Below, piece after piece: positions 42,436 to 50,721 of a stretch of 64,000 bases of DNA. The stretch comes from Actinophytocola sp963825445 (lineage in GTDB: Bacteria > Actinomycetota > Actinomycetes > Mycobacteriales > Pseudonocardiaceae). The notes below the pieces were generated by a model. The model was not told the origin of the DNA. It made no database searches and was given only the letters and a program-made list of their open reading frames with translations. The number at the start of each line of letters is the position of its first letter. Positions within the stretch are counted from its first letter, which is position 1. A program made the position numbers and the translations under genes. The stretch is from NCBI GenBank assembly GCA_963825445.1, contig CAWGTM010000024.1, positions 496,001 to 560,000 on the forward strand, given 5' to 3'.

Positions 42436-43617
42436 TCAGATCAACTGCGTGTTCGGCTCGAGTCCACACAGGACACGACCGTAGAGCTCCAGGTTCGTGT
42501 TCGGGTGCAGCAGTCCGTGCAGGCCGACCGCGTGCATGTCCCGCACGATGCGCTGCATCGGCACGTGCGAGTAGATGGAGCTGCCGCCGCTGCCGGTCTC
42601 GAGGAAGTCGACCGCCTCACGCGAACGCTGCGTGGACGCGCCCATCTCCATGCGTGCCAGCGCCCGCTCGGTGAGCGACCACTGCTCGCCCGCCGCGACC
42701 TTGCTGTCGACCCGGTCGGCCGCGCGGTGCACGTGGAACTCCGCCTCGTCGATCTTCCCGACGGCCTCGGCGATCTGGAAGTGCGTGATCGGCGCGTCGG
42801 TCTGGTGCTCGTAGTTCGTGTACGTGATGCCGCGGTTGGGCAGGCGCTCGAAGAACTGCTCCTTCGCGGCCTTCGCGATGCCGAGCGGAACGGCACCGGC
42901 GCCGGCGGCGCTGATCGGCGAGAAGGGGGCCTGCCAGAGCGCCGACTCGGCGTTGGCCTTCGAGAGGTGCTTGCCCTCCATCACCAGCGGCAGCAGCGGA
43001 ATGACCCGCGACTCCGGCACGAAGAGGTCCTTCGCGATCGTGGTCACGCTGCCCGTCGCGCGGAGCCCGGCGGTGTTCCAGTCGTCCACGACGGTCAGGT
43101 CGGAGACCGGCACCACGACGAACACGGGAACGAACTCGTTCTCGCCGACCGCCTGCACGGCGGAGTGGGCGAAGTACTTGCTGTGCCGCGCGCCGGAGCA
43201 GAAGGGCCACTTGCCGTTCAGGATCACGCCACCCTCGGTCGGCACGGCGACGCCCTTCGGGCTGACGCTGTTGCCGATGTGCACGTCGGGGTCGGCGAAG
43301 ACCTCGTCCTGCGCGCTGTCCGGGAGAAGTCCGGACAGCCAGGAGCCGATGATCAGCGTGCTGACCGTCCACCCGACGGAGCCGTCGGCCCGCGCGAGCT
43401 CGGCGATGACCTCGACCGAGGTCCGCGTGTCCGCCTCGTAACCGCCGTAGCGCTTCGGTACCCGCAGTCGCAGCAGGCCGGCGTCACGCAGTCCTCGCAG
43501 TACGTCGTCGTGGATGACCCGGTTCTCTTCCTGCCATTCGGCGTGTTTACGGATCAGGTCCACCAGGTCAGTCGCCCGACCAACGAGCTCCGCCCGTGTC
43601 GGTGCCTTCGTCGTCAT
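42436..43617 (-). CDS. acyl-CoA-dehydrogenase-fold flavin monooxygenase, copy A
   Basis: The 393-residue protein starts at ATG 43617 behind AAGGAG. It parallels copy B throughout: ELVGRATDLVDLIRKHAEWQ, EENRVIHDDVLRGLRDAGLL, RATGSVTTIAKDLFVPESRV, STQRSREAVDFLETGSGGSS and MQRIVRDMHAVGLHGLLHPN. No acyl-CoA catalytic Glu region is recognisable, supporting a monooxygenase rather than a dehydrogenase. The stop lies only 18 bases before the start of copy B, so the two form an operon divergent from the HxlR regulator. They may form a heteromer or act at successive oxidation steps. Confidence 0.83.
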   Translation of the reverse strand: MTTKAPTRAELVGRATDLVDLIRKHAEWQEENRVIHDDVLRGLRDAGLLRLRVPKRYGGYEADTRTSVEVIAELARADGSVGWTVSTLIIGSWLSGLLPDSAQDEVFADPDVHIGNSVSPKGVAVPTEGGVILNGKWPFCSGARHSKYFAHSAVQAVGENEFVPVFVVVPVSDLTVVDDWNTAGLRATGSVTTIAKDLFVPESRVIPLLPLVMEGKHLSKANAESALWQAPFSPISAAGAGAVPLGIAKAAKEQFFERLPNRGITYTNYEHQTDAPITHFQIAEAVGKIDEAEFHVHRAADRVDSKVAAGEQWSLTERALARMEMGASTQRSREAVDFLETGSGGSSIYSHVPMQRIVRDMHAVGLHGLLHPNTNLELYGRVLCGLEPNTQLI

Positions 43618-43791
43618 CTGTGCTCCTTGGCTCAACGGAATTCGACTGGACAACTTCTGAATTGCTCAACGACACGGATGCGCGCCGATTTCTACGAACC
43701 CCACTCTGGCACGACATATTCGAACGGTCTTCTCTCAGTGTGCGTAGCGGCAAACTGATGGTAAGATGCAACTAGTTCGGAGGTGTGACTG

Positions 43792-44301
43792 ATGCGCAAA
43801 GACGTCCGGTCTGACTGTCCGGTCAACCTGTCGTTGGAGATCCTGGGTGACCGCTGGACCCTCCTGGTGCTGCGCGACATCATCTATGTCGACGCCCGCC
43901 ACTTCCGTGAGCTGTTGAACAGCCCGGAGCGGATCTCGTCGAACATCCTGACCGACCGGCTGAACTCGCTGGTGGAGAACGGTCTGCTCACCAGGGCGGA
44001 CGACCCTTCCCACAAGCAGAAGGTGACCTACAGCCTGACCGAGCGGGCGATCCAGCTGGTCCCGGTCCTCGAGACGATCGGCGACTGGGGGACCGAGCAC
44101 CTGCCGGTGGGCCCGGAGTACGTCGCCAGAGGTCGGGTGCTCCGCGAGGGCGGGCAGGCGGCCATAGAGCGGTTCATGGACGAGCTTCGGGAGGCCCACC
44201 TCGGGCCGCGGGCGCGCCGTGGCCCGGCGACCGAGGGGCCCACCACCGTGGAGCGAATGCAGGCCGACTATCTGGCCGTGGTCGGCGGCACTTCCTCGTA
44301 A
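43792..44301 (+). CDS. HxlR-family transcriptional regulator
   Basis: The 169-residue winged-helix protein starts at ATG 43792 behind GGAGGTG. The HxlR core is clear: CPVNLSLEILGDRWTLLVLR, DIIYVDARHFRELLNSPERI, SSNILTDRLNSLVENGLLTR and KVTYSLTERAIQLVPVLE. The N-terminal Cys that senses electrophiles in some members is present (DVRSDCP, Cys9). It diverges from the flavin monooxygenase pair over 174 bases that include AACTAGTT (43770-43777), so it probably controls that operon. A related regulator lies at 56995. Confidence 0.88.
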   Translation: MRKDVRSDCPVNLSLEILGDRWTLLVLRDIIYVDARHFRELLNSPERISSNILTDRLNSLVENGLLTRADDPSHKQKVTYSLTERAIQLVPVLETIGDWGTEHLPVGPEYVARGRVLREGGQAAIERFMDELREAHLGPRARRGPATEGPTTVERMQADYLAVVGGTSS

Positions 44302-44413
44302 GCCGTTCTCACTCGCATATTCGCGAACTCAGCATTCTGGAAGATCAGTATTGAGGCGCGCACGCCTATATTCGATTCTGGAATGCCATACGCACTGCGA
44401 AGAGGAGTAATCC

Positions 44414-45295
44414 ATGAAGGTGTTCATCACGGGGGCGAGTGGCTTCGTGGGAAACGTGGTCGCCGAACACCTGCTCGCGGCCGGCCACGACGTCGTCGCA
44501 CTCGCCCGGTCGGACGAGGCGGCCGCACGGGTCGAGCGGGTGGGCGCCGAGGTGGTCCGCGGCAGCCTCGCCGACCTCGACCTCCTGCGTGAGACGGCCG
44601 CCGGGGCGGACGCCGTGGCGCACGTGGCCGTCGACTTCACCGAGCCGGAGATGCGCCAGCTCGAGGAGCCTGCCCTGGACGCCCTCCTCGGCGCGCTCGA
44701 CGGCGGGCGTGGCTTCGTCTACGCGAGCACGGCCATGGTCTACCCGGACACGGCCGCCGGCGCGGCGACCGAGGACGACGCCCTCGACCCGGACTCGCCC
44801 CAGCTCTTCAAGGCGCTCGGCGAGCGCCAGGTGCTCGAGTCGCCCGGCGTGACGGGGACCATCCTGCGTGCCTCGCTGGTGTACGGCCGAGGCGGTTCGG
44901 CACTGCTGCAGGGCATGATCGGCGCGTCGAAGGCGTTCGGCGCCGCGCCCTACGTCGGCGAGGGGGCGAATCTGTGGTCGACCATCCACGTCGAGGACCT
45001 CGCTCGCCTGTACGTGGCGGCGTTGGAGAACCGGGTCGGTGGCGTGTTCAACGCGTCCTCGCGCACGCAGCTCAGGACGCGTGAGCTGGCTGAGGCGATC
45101 TCGCGACTCACCACCGCCGACGCGCAGCCGTTGACCGAGGAGCAGGGGAGCGAGGCCTTCGGTCCCTTCTACGTGATCCTCGGTCGCGAGATCACGCTCG
45201 ACCCGGCCCGCGCCGAGGAGACCTTCAGCTGGGAGCCGAAGGAGGTCGGTCTGCTCGACGACATCGAGACCGGCTCCTATCGCGCGCTCGCCTGA
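44414..45295 (+). CDS. epimerase/dehydratase-family protein lacking the usual catalytic Tyr
   Basis: The 293-residue extended SDR starts at ATG 44414 (GAGGAG upstream). The NAD(P) motif ITGASGFVGNVVAEHLLAAG is intact, as is FVYASTAMVYP with the active-site Ser/Thr. The YxxxK element expected near residue 138 reads SPQLFKALGERQVLES: the Lys is kept, but the Tyr position is Pro. Catalysis by the standard mechanism is therefore doubtful; it could bind cofactor or substrate in another role. It is codirectional with, and 112 bases after, the HxlR gene. Two ATTCTGGAA repeats precede it. Confidence 0.75.
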   Translation: MKVFITGASGFVGNVVAEHLLAAGHDVVALARSDEAAARVERVGAEVVRGSLADLDLLRETAAGADAVAHVAVDFTEPEMRQLEEPALDALLGALDGGRGFVYASTAMVYPDTAAGAATEDDALDPDSPQLFKALGERQVLESPGVTGTILRASLVYGRGGSALLQGMIGASKAFGAAPYVGEGANLWSTIHVEDLARLYVAALENRVGGVFNASSRTQLRTRELAEAISRLTTADAQPLTEEQGSEAFGPFYVILGREITLDPARAEETFSWEPKEVGLLDDIETGSYRALA

Positions 45296-45376
45296 CGACA
45301 GACCTGGCCAGTGGCCTCCGGATATCCCGACCACGGGCATCCGGGGGCCACTTTCGTATGTCGGTCACCTCTCGCC

Positions 45377-45425
45377 TTGACAGTGTTACGTAACGGCGCT
45401 ATAGTTATTACAGAACGACGTTATG
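45377..45425 (+). promoter_or_regulatory. consensus-like promoter with embedded palindromes, before small paralogue 2
   Basis: TTGACA (45377-45382) and TATAGT (45400-45405) are separated by exactly 17 bases, the clearest sigma-70/HrdB-type promoter in the window. The spacer contains the perfect palindrome GTTACGTAAC (45385-45394). Downstream, AACGACGTTATG (45414-45425) matches 11 of 12 bases of the TetR-region element at 18582-18593. Confidence 0.8.
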
Positions 45426-45460
45426 CTACGTGCCGAGGACACGAGAGACGAGATGTGGTG

Positions 45461-45772
45461 ATGGGAATGATCAGGCCTCCCGAACCCGCCATCGGTCAGT
45501 CCTACTGGCGGTTCCGCTTGGCTCATGGACAGCACGTCCTGGACGCCTGGTCCGAGAAGGCCTCCCAGCCGAACCGCAACGCCGTGTACCGGCTGCTGTT
45601 CGCCGTTCAGGACGGGTCGGTCTTCCGCCGCTACGACACCGTCGACGACGTGGGGGATCTGGGGTTCTCCGTCCACCTCGTCGGCGATGTGGTCGTCCGG
45701 ATCAGGATCGATGACGACGAGGCTTTCACGATCGACTACATCGGCTGGGTCAACCAGCCCTCGGTCAACTGA
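45461..45772 (+). CDS. small conserved protein of unknown function, paralogue 2
   Basis: The protein has 103 residues from ATG 45461 (ATG 45467 also possible). It is a paralogue of the protein at 18609: FRLAHGQHVLDAWSEKASQP, NRNAVYRLLFAVQDGSVFRR, then VVVRIRIDDDEAFTIDYIGW and VNQPSVN. It is acidic and soluble, with no signal or membrane segment. Both copies are single genes behind a palindrome-bearing promoter and in front of a strong hairpin, suggesting tightly controlled, possibly high expression. Function unknown; a binding or resistance role is possible but unproven. Confidence 0.75.
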   Translation: MGMIRPPEPAIGQSYWRFRLAHGQHVLDAWSEKASQPNRNAVYRLLFAVQDGSVFRRYDTVDDVGDLGFSVHLVGDVVVRIRIDDDEAFTIDYIGWVNQPSVN

Positions 45773-45778
45773 CCAAAC

Positions 45779-45862
45779 CCCCGCGAGTCCCCCTCCAGGA
45801 CACCCCGAGTTGGCGGTTCACGAACCGCCAACTCGCGTGTCGCGGGAGGGGGACTCGCGGGG
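45779..45862. terminator. long nested inverted repeat, bidirectional terminator or mobile palindrome
   Basis: Outer arms CCCCGCGAGTCCCCCTCC (45779-45796) and its exact complement (45845-45862) enclose an inner perfect stem CGAGTTGGCGGTTC (45806-45819)/GAACCGCCAACTCG (45822-45835). The element fills the whole gap between convergent genes. Confidence 0.85.
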
Positions 45863-45863
45863 T

Positions 45864-47426
45864 TCAGCCGGCGAGGATGCGCGCGATCGGGTCGGACACC
45901 GCGTCGGCCACGGCCTCCACCAGCAGGTCGACCTGGTCCGCGCGGTCGCCGACCGACAGACGCAGGAACGGCGACTCGCCGTCGGCGCAGGTGTCCTGCG
46001 CGACCCACAGGCGGGGCACGGAGAACCCGAAGCTGGTACCCGTGGCCAGCTGCACGCCGAGCCTGCGGGCGTTGGACAGGATCCGTTCGATCAACGCGGC
46101 CAGTTCCTCGCGGCTGTTGCGTTCGGGCTGGTCGAACAGGAAGGTCAGGTACCCACCCGGGTGCGGCTGGGCGCGCGCGAGTTCCCGGTCCGGGTGATCG
46201 GCCAGCGCGGGATGGAAGACCTTGCCGACCTCGCCCACCCGGGGGTCGGCGTGCAGCCGGGCGGCCGCGCGGACGGCGTTGTCGCCGATCCGCCGCATCC
46301 GGCTCCGGTGCGCCTTGCGCGGGTAGCGGGGAAACCGGTCGGCCGCGCGCGGGTCCAGGACCAGCCCGGTGTTGCGGCGCTGCTGCTGGAACTCGGCGCG
46401 GGAGCCCACCGGGTGCACCACGAAACCCGCCATGGTCAGGTCCAGGCCGAGCTGCAGGTGCTTCGACCCGCTCTCGTAGTGGATCACCTCCACCGCGGGG
46501 TGCGTGGGCGCGGCGATGTCGGGTGTGCCGGAGGAGAGCATGGTGCCGTCGACCACCACGGTGATCGGCTCCGTGGTGACCGTCGGCAGGCGGCGGATCA
46601 GCTCCGGGACGTCGATCATCCGCTGGCGCACGTTGTTGGCCAACGGGTCGACGAACACGCAGCGGGGCTGGTGCTTCCGGATGTCGGCGAGCAGGTCCGC
46701 CACCGCGTGGCCGGAGCCCCGCAGGATGCGGAAGTAGTGCAGCGCCGTGAGTTGCTCGACGGTCTCGCAGTGCACGGTGGGCGCGATCAGCACGGTGTCG
46801 TCTGGACGCAGCCGGTGGCGCAGCAACACCGCCTCGATCAGCGAGTAGGCCGCGATGCCGGACGAGGTCGCGCTGACCGTGTGCGTGTCGGCCGGCACAG
46901 CGAGCACGTCGGCTATGTGCCGTTCGACATCCGCGACCGCGCTCGTCTCGTACCGGGCGTAGTTCGTGTCCCGCGAGTTCTGTGCGGACGGGTCGAAGAA
47001 CTGGACGGTGTGGGACTGGGCGGTGGACGGCGCGCACCATTCCAGCGCGTCCCGCACATAGGAGTTGGTGGCCCAGCCGAAGCGCAGGACGGTCTCGCCG
47101 GCCGAGAGTCGTTCCGGGAGTTCGGAGTCGCCGGACCCGACGAGCAGAGTGTGTTCCTGCTCGAGTTGTCTCTCGGCATGGCGCACGGCGTCCAGCAGCC
47201 GGTCGATCAGCGGCTGATCCAAGGGTAAACCGTTGTGCAAGCAGTACGTCGCGTGCTCGTCGATGGCGCGTCGCGCGTCCCGTAACTGGAAGGAGCAGGC
47301 GTCGAACTGCACGAGCAGTTCGCTCGCGCTCGGCCCGGGCGTGGTTTCCGTGCGCATCGTCGGCACGCTGGCCAGCAGGCGGTGTGGTTGGCTGTGGCCG
47401 TGCTCGAGTGCGAGCTTTCTGGTCAT
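45864..47426 (-). CDS. PLP-dependent enzyme (cystathionine-synthase/fold-type I like)
   Basis: The 520-residue protein starts at ATG 47426 behind GGAGGA. The N-terminal 150 residues form a helical extension. The fold-type I PLP domain follows: SATSSGIAAYSLIEAVLLRH, a VVVDGTMLSSG loop with the ring-N Asp and the Schiff-base Lys in HYESGSKHLQLG. A small C-terminal domain has GGYLTFLF and FLRLSVGDRADQVDLLVEAV. The YESGSKH context resembles Cys/Met-metabolism gamma-lyases and synthases more than aminotransferases. Reaction unknown; C-S or beta/gamma-elimination chemistry is possible. It is transcribed alone. Confidence 0.72.
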   Translation of the reverse strand: MTRKLALEHGHSQPHRLLASVPTMRTETTPGPSASELLVQFDACSFQLRDARRAIDEHATYCLHNGLPLDQPLIDRLLDAVRHAERQLEQEHTLLVGSGDSELPERLSAGETVLRFGWATNSYVRDALEWCAPSTAQSHTVQFFDPSAQNSRDTNYARYETSAVADVERHIADVLAVPADTHTVSATSSGIAAYSLIEAVLLRHRLRPDDTVLIAPTVHCETVEQLTALHYFRILRGSGHAVADLLADIRKHQPRCVFVDPLANNVRQRMIDVPELIRRLPTVTTEPITVVVDGTMLSSGTPDIAAPTHPAVEVIHYESGSKHLQLGLDLTMAGFVVHPVGSRAEFQQQRRNTGLVLDPRAADRFPRYPRKAHRSRMRRIGDNAVRAAARLHADPRVGEVGKVFHPALADHPDRELARAQPHPGGYLTFLFDQPERNSREELAALIERILSNARRLGVQLATGTSFGFSVPRLWVAQDTCADGESPFLRLSVGDRADQVDLLVEAVADAVSDPIARILAG

Positions 47427-47828
47427 AGTTCCTCCACGTTCGGCGCGGGCGAACTCGAGCAGGCGCTTTCGTCGGAACGTGCACGGATTACTCGCGAACC
47501 CCGTTTCGTGATTTTGAACGTTAATGCATTGAGCAGTTCTCCAGCCTCTTCTGAAATGCCGTCACAGGGCGTGTGGACCGCCAGATGGCGGGACCGCGAT
47601 TGGGCCGGGCGGCGTAGTCGCCGTGCAGCGGGTGATCAGCGCGGCCAACGCGGTCGTCACCGACGGTGCGCTGCCCAGGGGCCCTTTGTCACGAACAGTA
47701 GTGGCCGCCGACCGCGTGCGTGGGCGGGCCGCCCGCGCCGGTGTTGAGTGCGGCCGCGGAATGTGCGAGGCTGAGTCCGATCGATCATTCTGGTGTCTTA
47801 TTGGCTTCATTCCGGAGGGAATCGAGAA
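47427..47828. other. divergent intergenic region, 402 bases
   Basis: This gap holds the promoters of the leftward PLP gene and the rightward four-gene operon. The stretch about 47490-47565 is relatively AT-rich and is the likely promoter zone. 47570-47760 is GC-rich and has no supported frame. No RNA gene or clear repeat was seen. Confidence 0.4.
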
Positions 47829-48377
47829 ATGGCATCACTGGAAGTGCCGGGATTAGACGTGTCCGGTCGTGTGCGGGCCAGGGACATCCAGATGGCGGGT
47901 GTCGCCGACGTACGGCGCCGGGTGCTGATGATCTCCGGGGCGATCGACGCGGTCGACTACGACGTGTCCGTGTCGATCAATCTGCCGGAACCGGGTCGGT
48001 GGCAGATCATCAAGTCCGAGACCAACCTGACGGATCAGACCTGGGTGGCCATGCAGGTCACCACGGACGAGGACACCACGTTCGTCGACGATGACGACAC
48101 CATGGTGATGTCCCGCCAGTTCAGCAAGACCTTCCTGACCCCCGACCAGCGCCGGCTCATGTTCTACGACGGCGAGGTGCGTCCGGGCGAGGCCGTGCTC
48201 AAGGTGTTCTCGATCGAGACCGAGGCCCGCCGGCCCGCCTACGCACACGCCCGCTACAGCCCGGTTTCCTCCGACAGCGCGGAAAGGTCCGAGGAGCTGC
48301 TGCAGCAGATGGTCACCGACGGGATGGCACAACGCCCGACCATCGAGGTGATCGTGCCGGTCACGGTTATTGGGTGA
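47829..48377 (+). CDS. conserved protein of unknown function, first gene of a four-gene operon
   Basis: The 182-residue soluble protein starts at ATG 47829 with AGGGAA upstream. It appears beta-rich (RVLMISGAIDAVDYDVSVSI, RWQIIKSETNLTDQTWVAMQ, MSRQFSKTFLTPDQRRLMFY) and has no Cys cluster, signal or membrane segment. I do not recognise a family. Its stop overlaps the GTG of the flavoprotein gene by four bases, so the two are translationally coupled and probably work together, for example as accessory or substrate-binding subunit. Confidence 0.7.
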   Translation: MASLEVPGLDVSGRVRARDIQMAGVADVRRRVLMISGAIDAVDYDVSVSINLPEPGRWQIIKSETNLTDQTWVAMQVTTDEDTTFVDDDDTMVMSRQFSKTFLTPDQRRLMFYDGEVRPGEAVLKVFSIETEARRPAYAHARYSPVSSDSAERSEELLQQMVTDGMAQRPTIEVIVPVTVIG

Positions 48378-49690
48378 CCAGGTTCGTTCCGCACCCCCGC
48401 CTGCTCGACTCGCCCCGGAACCGGGACTGGCCGCGCTATCCGGCGCCCCAGCTCCCGGACCGGCCGCGGATGCCGCCGCCCGCCGCCGACGTGGTCATCG
48501 TCGGCGCGGGCCCGGCTGGTCTAGCGGTCGCCGCGGCGCTGTGGCACGTGGGCGTGCACGACGTCGTCATCATCGACCGCGACGGTGAACCGGCCTCCCG
48601 GTTCCTCGGTCGGGTCGATCTACTCGACCAGCGGGTGCTGCGCTCGCCCTACGAACACCATCCCGGCGTGGAGGGCTACCGCGACTGCGAGCTGCGTGAC
48701 TTCGCGCGAACGCACTGGGACCGGTTGACTCCCGTGGAGCGGCGCGAGGTCCGGATGTCGCAGGCCGGGCACCGCTCGGTCGTGCCGGTGGACGTGTTCG
48801 ACGCCTACTGTCGCCACACCTCCGTGCTTCACCAGGTGCCGCCACGGTTGTGGCGCGGCGAGGTGGCCTCCATCGATGTGGACGTCGACTCCGGCGACGA
48901 CCGGGCCGTGGTGCGAGGTTCCTGCCAGGACAACGACTTCACCGTCACCGCGCGCCATGTCGTGCTGTGCCTGGGAGAGGAACGGCGTGACGCGCCCGCC
49001 ACCTGGTGGACCGGCGAGCGGCCGAACGGAGTGTCCTTCTGGGACGAGCGGGTGCCGCCGACCGCCAGCCGTGAGGTGGTGGTGGGCGCAGGGCTGACGG
49101 CCGCGCATCTCATCCACAACGCGCTCGACCGGGGCTCCCGGGTGGAATGGGTGCTGCGCCAGGAATCCGAGCGCTACCAGTGCTCGGACGTCAACGCGTC
49201 GTTCTTCCGCGCCGAGGGCCGGGCCCGTTTCGACAGCCAGCTGCGGACGACGTCGTGGGAGGACCGGCTCGCCATGATGGCCGCCCAGCGCCGGGCGACC
49301 GTGATGTTCGAGTTCCGCCCGCAGCTCACGGCCGCCGAGGAGGACGGTCGGCTGACCGTGCACCGCGGCGCCGCGGTGCACGCGGTCAACGACAAGGGCG
49401 TCGAACTCGACGGCGGCCGGATGGTGTCCGGCGACCGCGTGCTGCTCGCACTCGGCACGCTGCCGTCGAACGGCACGGGCCTGCTCCCCGACGAGGTGGT
49501 CGGCGCCCGCGACGGGTGGCCCGACCTCGACGAACGGACGCTCGCCTATCGCCACGCGCCGCGGGTGTTCGCGGCGGGCGCGGCCGCGTGCATGGTGCTC
49601 GGCCCGGCCGCACGCAACATCGACGGCCACCGGGTGGCCACCGCGCGCATCGCCGGCACGATCGCGGCCGAGGTGGGGCACCGTGTCTGA
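48374..49690 (+). CDS. FAD/NAD(P)-dependent oxidoreductase
   Basis: The 438-residue protein starts at GTG 48374 overlapping the previous stop. Residues 38-70 hold the Rossmann FAD motif ADVVIVGAGPAGLAVAAALW with the acidic end of strand 2 (VVIIDRDGEP). A second nucleotide motif is EVVVGAGLTAAHLIHNALDR (about 237-255). The C-terminus (RVFAAGAAACMVLGPAARNI, DGHRVATARIAGTIA) matches flavin-containing monooxygenase or SidA/lysine-hydroxylase-like pyridine nucleotide oxidoreductases. No CxxC disulfide-reductase pair is present. It may hydroxylate an amine or carbon centre, or move electrons to a partner in the operon. Confidence 0.8.
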   Translation: MTRFVPHPRLLDSPRNRDWPRYPAPQLPDRPRMPPPAADVVIVGAGPAGLAVAAALWHVGVHDVVIIDRDGEPASRFLGRVDLLDQRVLRSPYEHHPGVEGYRDCELRDFARTHWDRLTPVERREVRMSQAGHRSVVPVDVFDAYCRHTSVLHQVPPRLWRGEVASIDVDVDSGDDRAVVRGSCQDNDFTVTARHVVLCLGEERRDAPATWWTGERPNGVSFWDERVPPTASREVVVGAGLTAAHLIHNALDRGSRVEWVLRQESERYQCSDVNASFFRAEGRARFDSQLRTTSWEDRLAMMAAQRRATVMFEFRPQLTAAEEDGRLTVHRGAAVHAVNDKGVELDGGRMVSGDRVLLALGTLPSNGTGLLPDEVVGARDGWPDLDERTLAYRHAPRVFAAGAAACMVLGPAARNIDGHRVATARIAGTIAAEVGHRV

Positions 49691-50150
49691 GCCGTACGAC
49701 ACGATCTTCTCGCTGCCGGCCGTCGACGACGATCCCGAGACCGAGATCGGTGTGCTGCTCATGGGTTTCGAGCCGGAGCGACTGCTCGCGGGACTCGGGG
49801 TGGCCAGCAGACAACTGGCGGACGACCCGGCGACGGTCACCATGTACGTGGACCAGCTCCGCCACGGCGCCCGCGACGACCTCACGCTCGCCGAGGCGAT
49901 CGACGCCGGCGCGCGGCGGTGGCGAGCCGCCGGTGCCGGGCTCGCGGCGGTCCTGGTCCCGCCGGGCACGCAGTCGGCCGCGTTGCGCCAGTTGTGGGTC
50001 ACGGCCGCGGCCGCCGTCGATGCCGTCGATGCCGCCGCGGCGGCCGCCGGACCGCGCACCGCGGGCGATGCCGAGCGGGTGTATCTCGTCGCATGCTGGC
50101 TGCGTCGTGTGGAGATCACCACAACAGCGGAGGAACTGTGTCCTACCTGA
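49683..50150 (+). CDS. protein of unknown function, third gene of the operon
   Basis: The 155-residue acidic, Ala-rich helical protein starts at GTG 49683, overlapping the flavoprotein stop by eight bases. Recognisable text includes TEIGVLLMGFEPERLLAGLG, RQLADDPATVTMYVDQLRHG and AALRQLWVTAAAAVDAVDAA. No family, metal motif or membrane helix is seen. Strong coupling to both neighbours suggests a subunit or chaperone for the flavoprotein or the AhpD-like protein. Confidence 0.68.
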   Translation: MSEPYDTIFSLPAVDDDPETEIGVLLMGFEPERLLAGLGVASRQLADDPATVTMYVDQLRHGARDDLTLAEAIDAGARRWRAAGAGLAAVLVPPGTQSAALRQLWVTAAAAVDAVDAAAAAAGPRTAGDAERVYLVACWLRRVEITTTAEELCPT

Positions 50151-50683
50151 GTTCGCTACCGGACGACGCGGTGCTGATGAACGTCTTCAAGCTCTACCCG
50201 GAGACTTCGCGCCCGCTGCTCGATTACCACGAGGTCGTGATGCGCGGCCCGTCACCGTTGTCGGTGGCCGAGCGGGAGCTGATCGCCGCCTACGTTTCCG
50301 GCGTCAACTCGTGCGCCTACTGCCACGGGGTACACACCGTGACCGCCGAGGTCTGCGGCATCGAGCAGGGCGCGATTCCCGCCGCGCTCGCCGACCTCGA
50401 CACCGCACGCGTGCCCGACAAGATGCGGCCGATACTGCGCTATGTCGGCAAACTCACCCGCACGCCGGCCGCGGTCACCCGCGCCGACGCCGAGGAGGTG
50501 CTCGCCGCCGGATGGGACGAGCGGGCGCTGCACCACGCGGTCATGGTGTGCGCGTTGTTCAACTTCATGAACCGGATGGTCGAGGGCCACGGCATCAGCG
50601 CCGGCGCGGACTACTTCGCCGAGTCCGGTGCGCGCCTCGAGAAGGTGGGCTACGCCGGACTGAACCAGCTGCTCGACGGCTGA
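50138..50683 (+). CDS. peroxidase-related AhpD-like protein
   Basis: The 181-residue protein starts at GTG 50138 (GCGGAGGA upstream), overlapping the previous gene by 13 bases. It has the AhpD motif NSCAYCHGVHTVTAEVCG, a C-terminal helix FNFMNRMVEGHGISAGADYF shared with the protein at 19823, and LSVAERELIAAYVSG. Members of this uncharacterised peroxidase-related group use the CxxC pair for peroxide or disulfide chemistry. It ends the operon and converges on the SARP gene with 38 bases between. Confidence 0.87.
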   Translation: MSYLSSLPDDAVLMNVFKLYPETSRPLLDYHEVVMRGPSPLSVAERELIAAYVSGVNSCAYCHGVHTVTAEVCGIEQGAIPAALADLDTARVPDKMRPILRYVGKLTRTPAAVTRADAEEVLAAGWDERALHHAVMVCALFNFMNRMVEGHGISAGADYFAESGARLEKVGYAGLNQLLDG

Positions 50684-50721
50684 TCGCGGTCTACTGTGGA
50701 CCATCCGGGTCCGCATGGAAC

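Noticed and set aside
45525..47228. Long plus-strand frame opposite the PLP enzyme
   Set aside because: The minus strand holds the PLP Lys motif, and the plus frame is low-complexity and runs through the inverted repeat.
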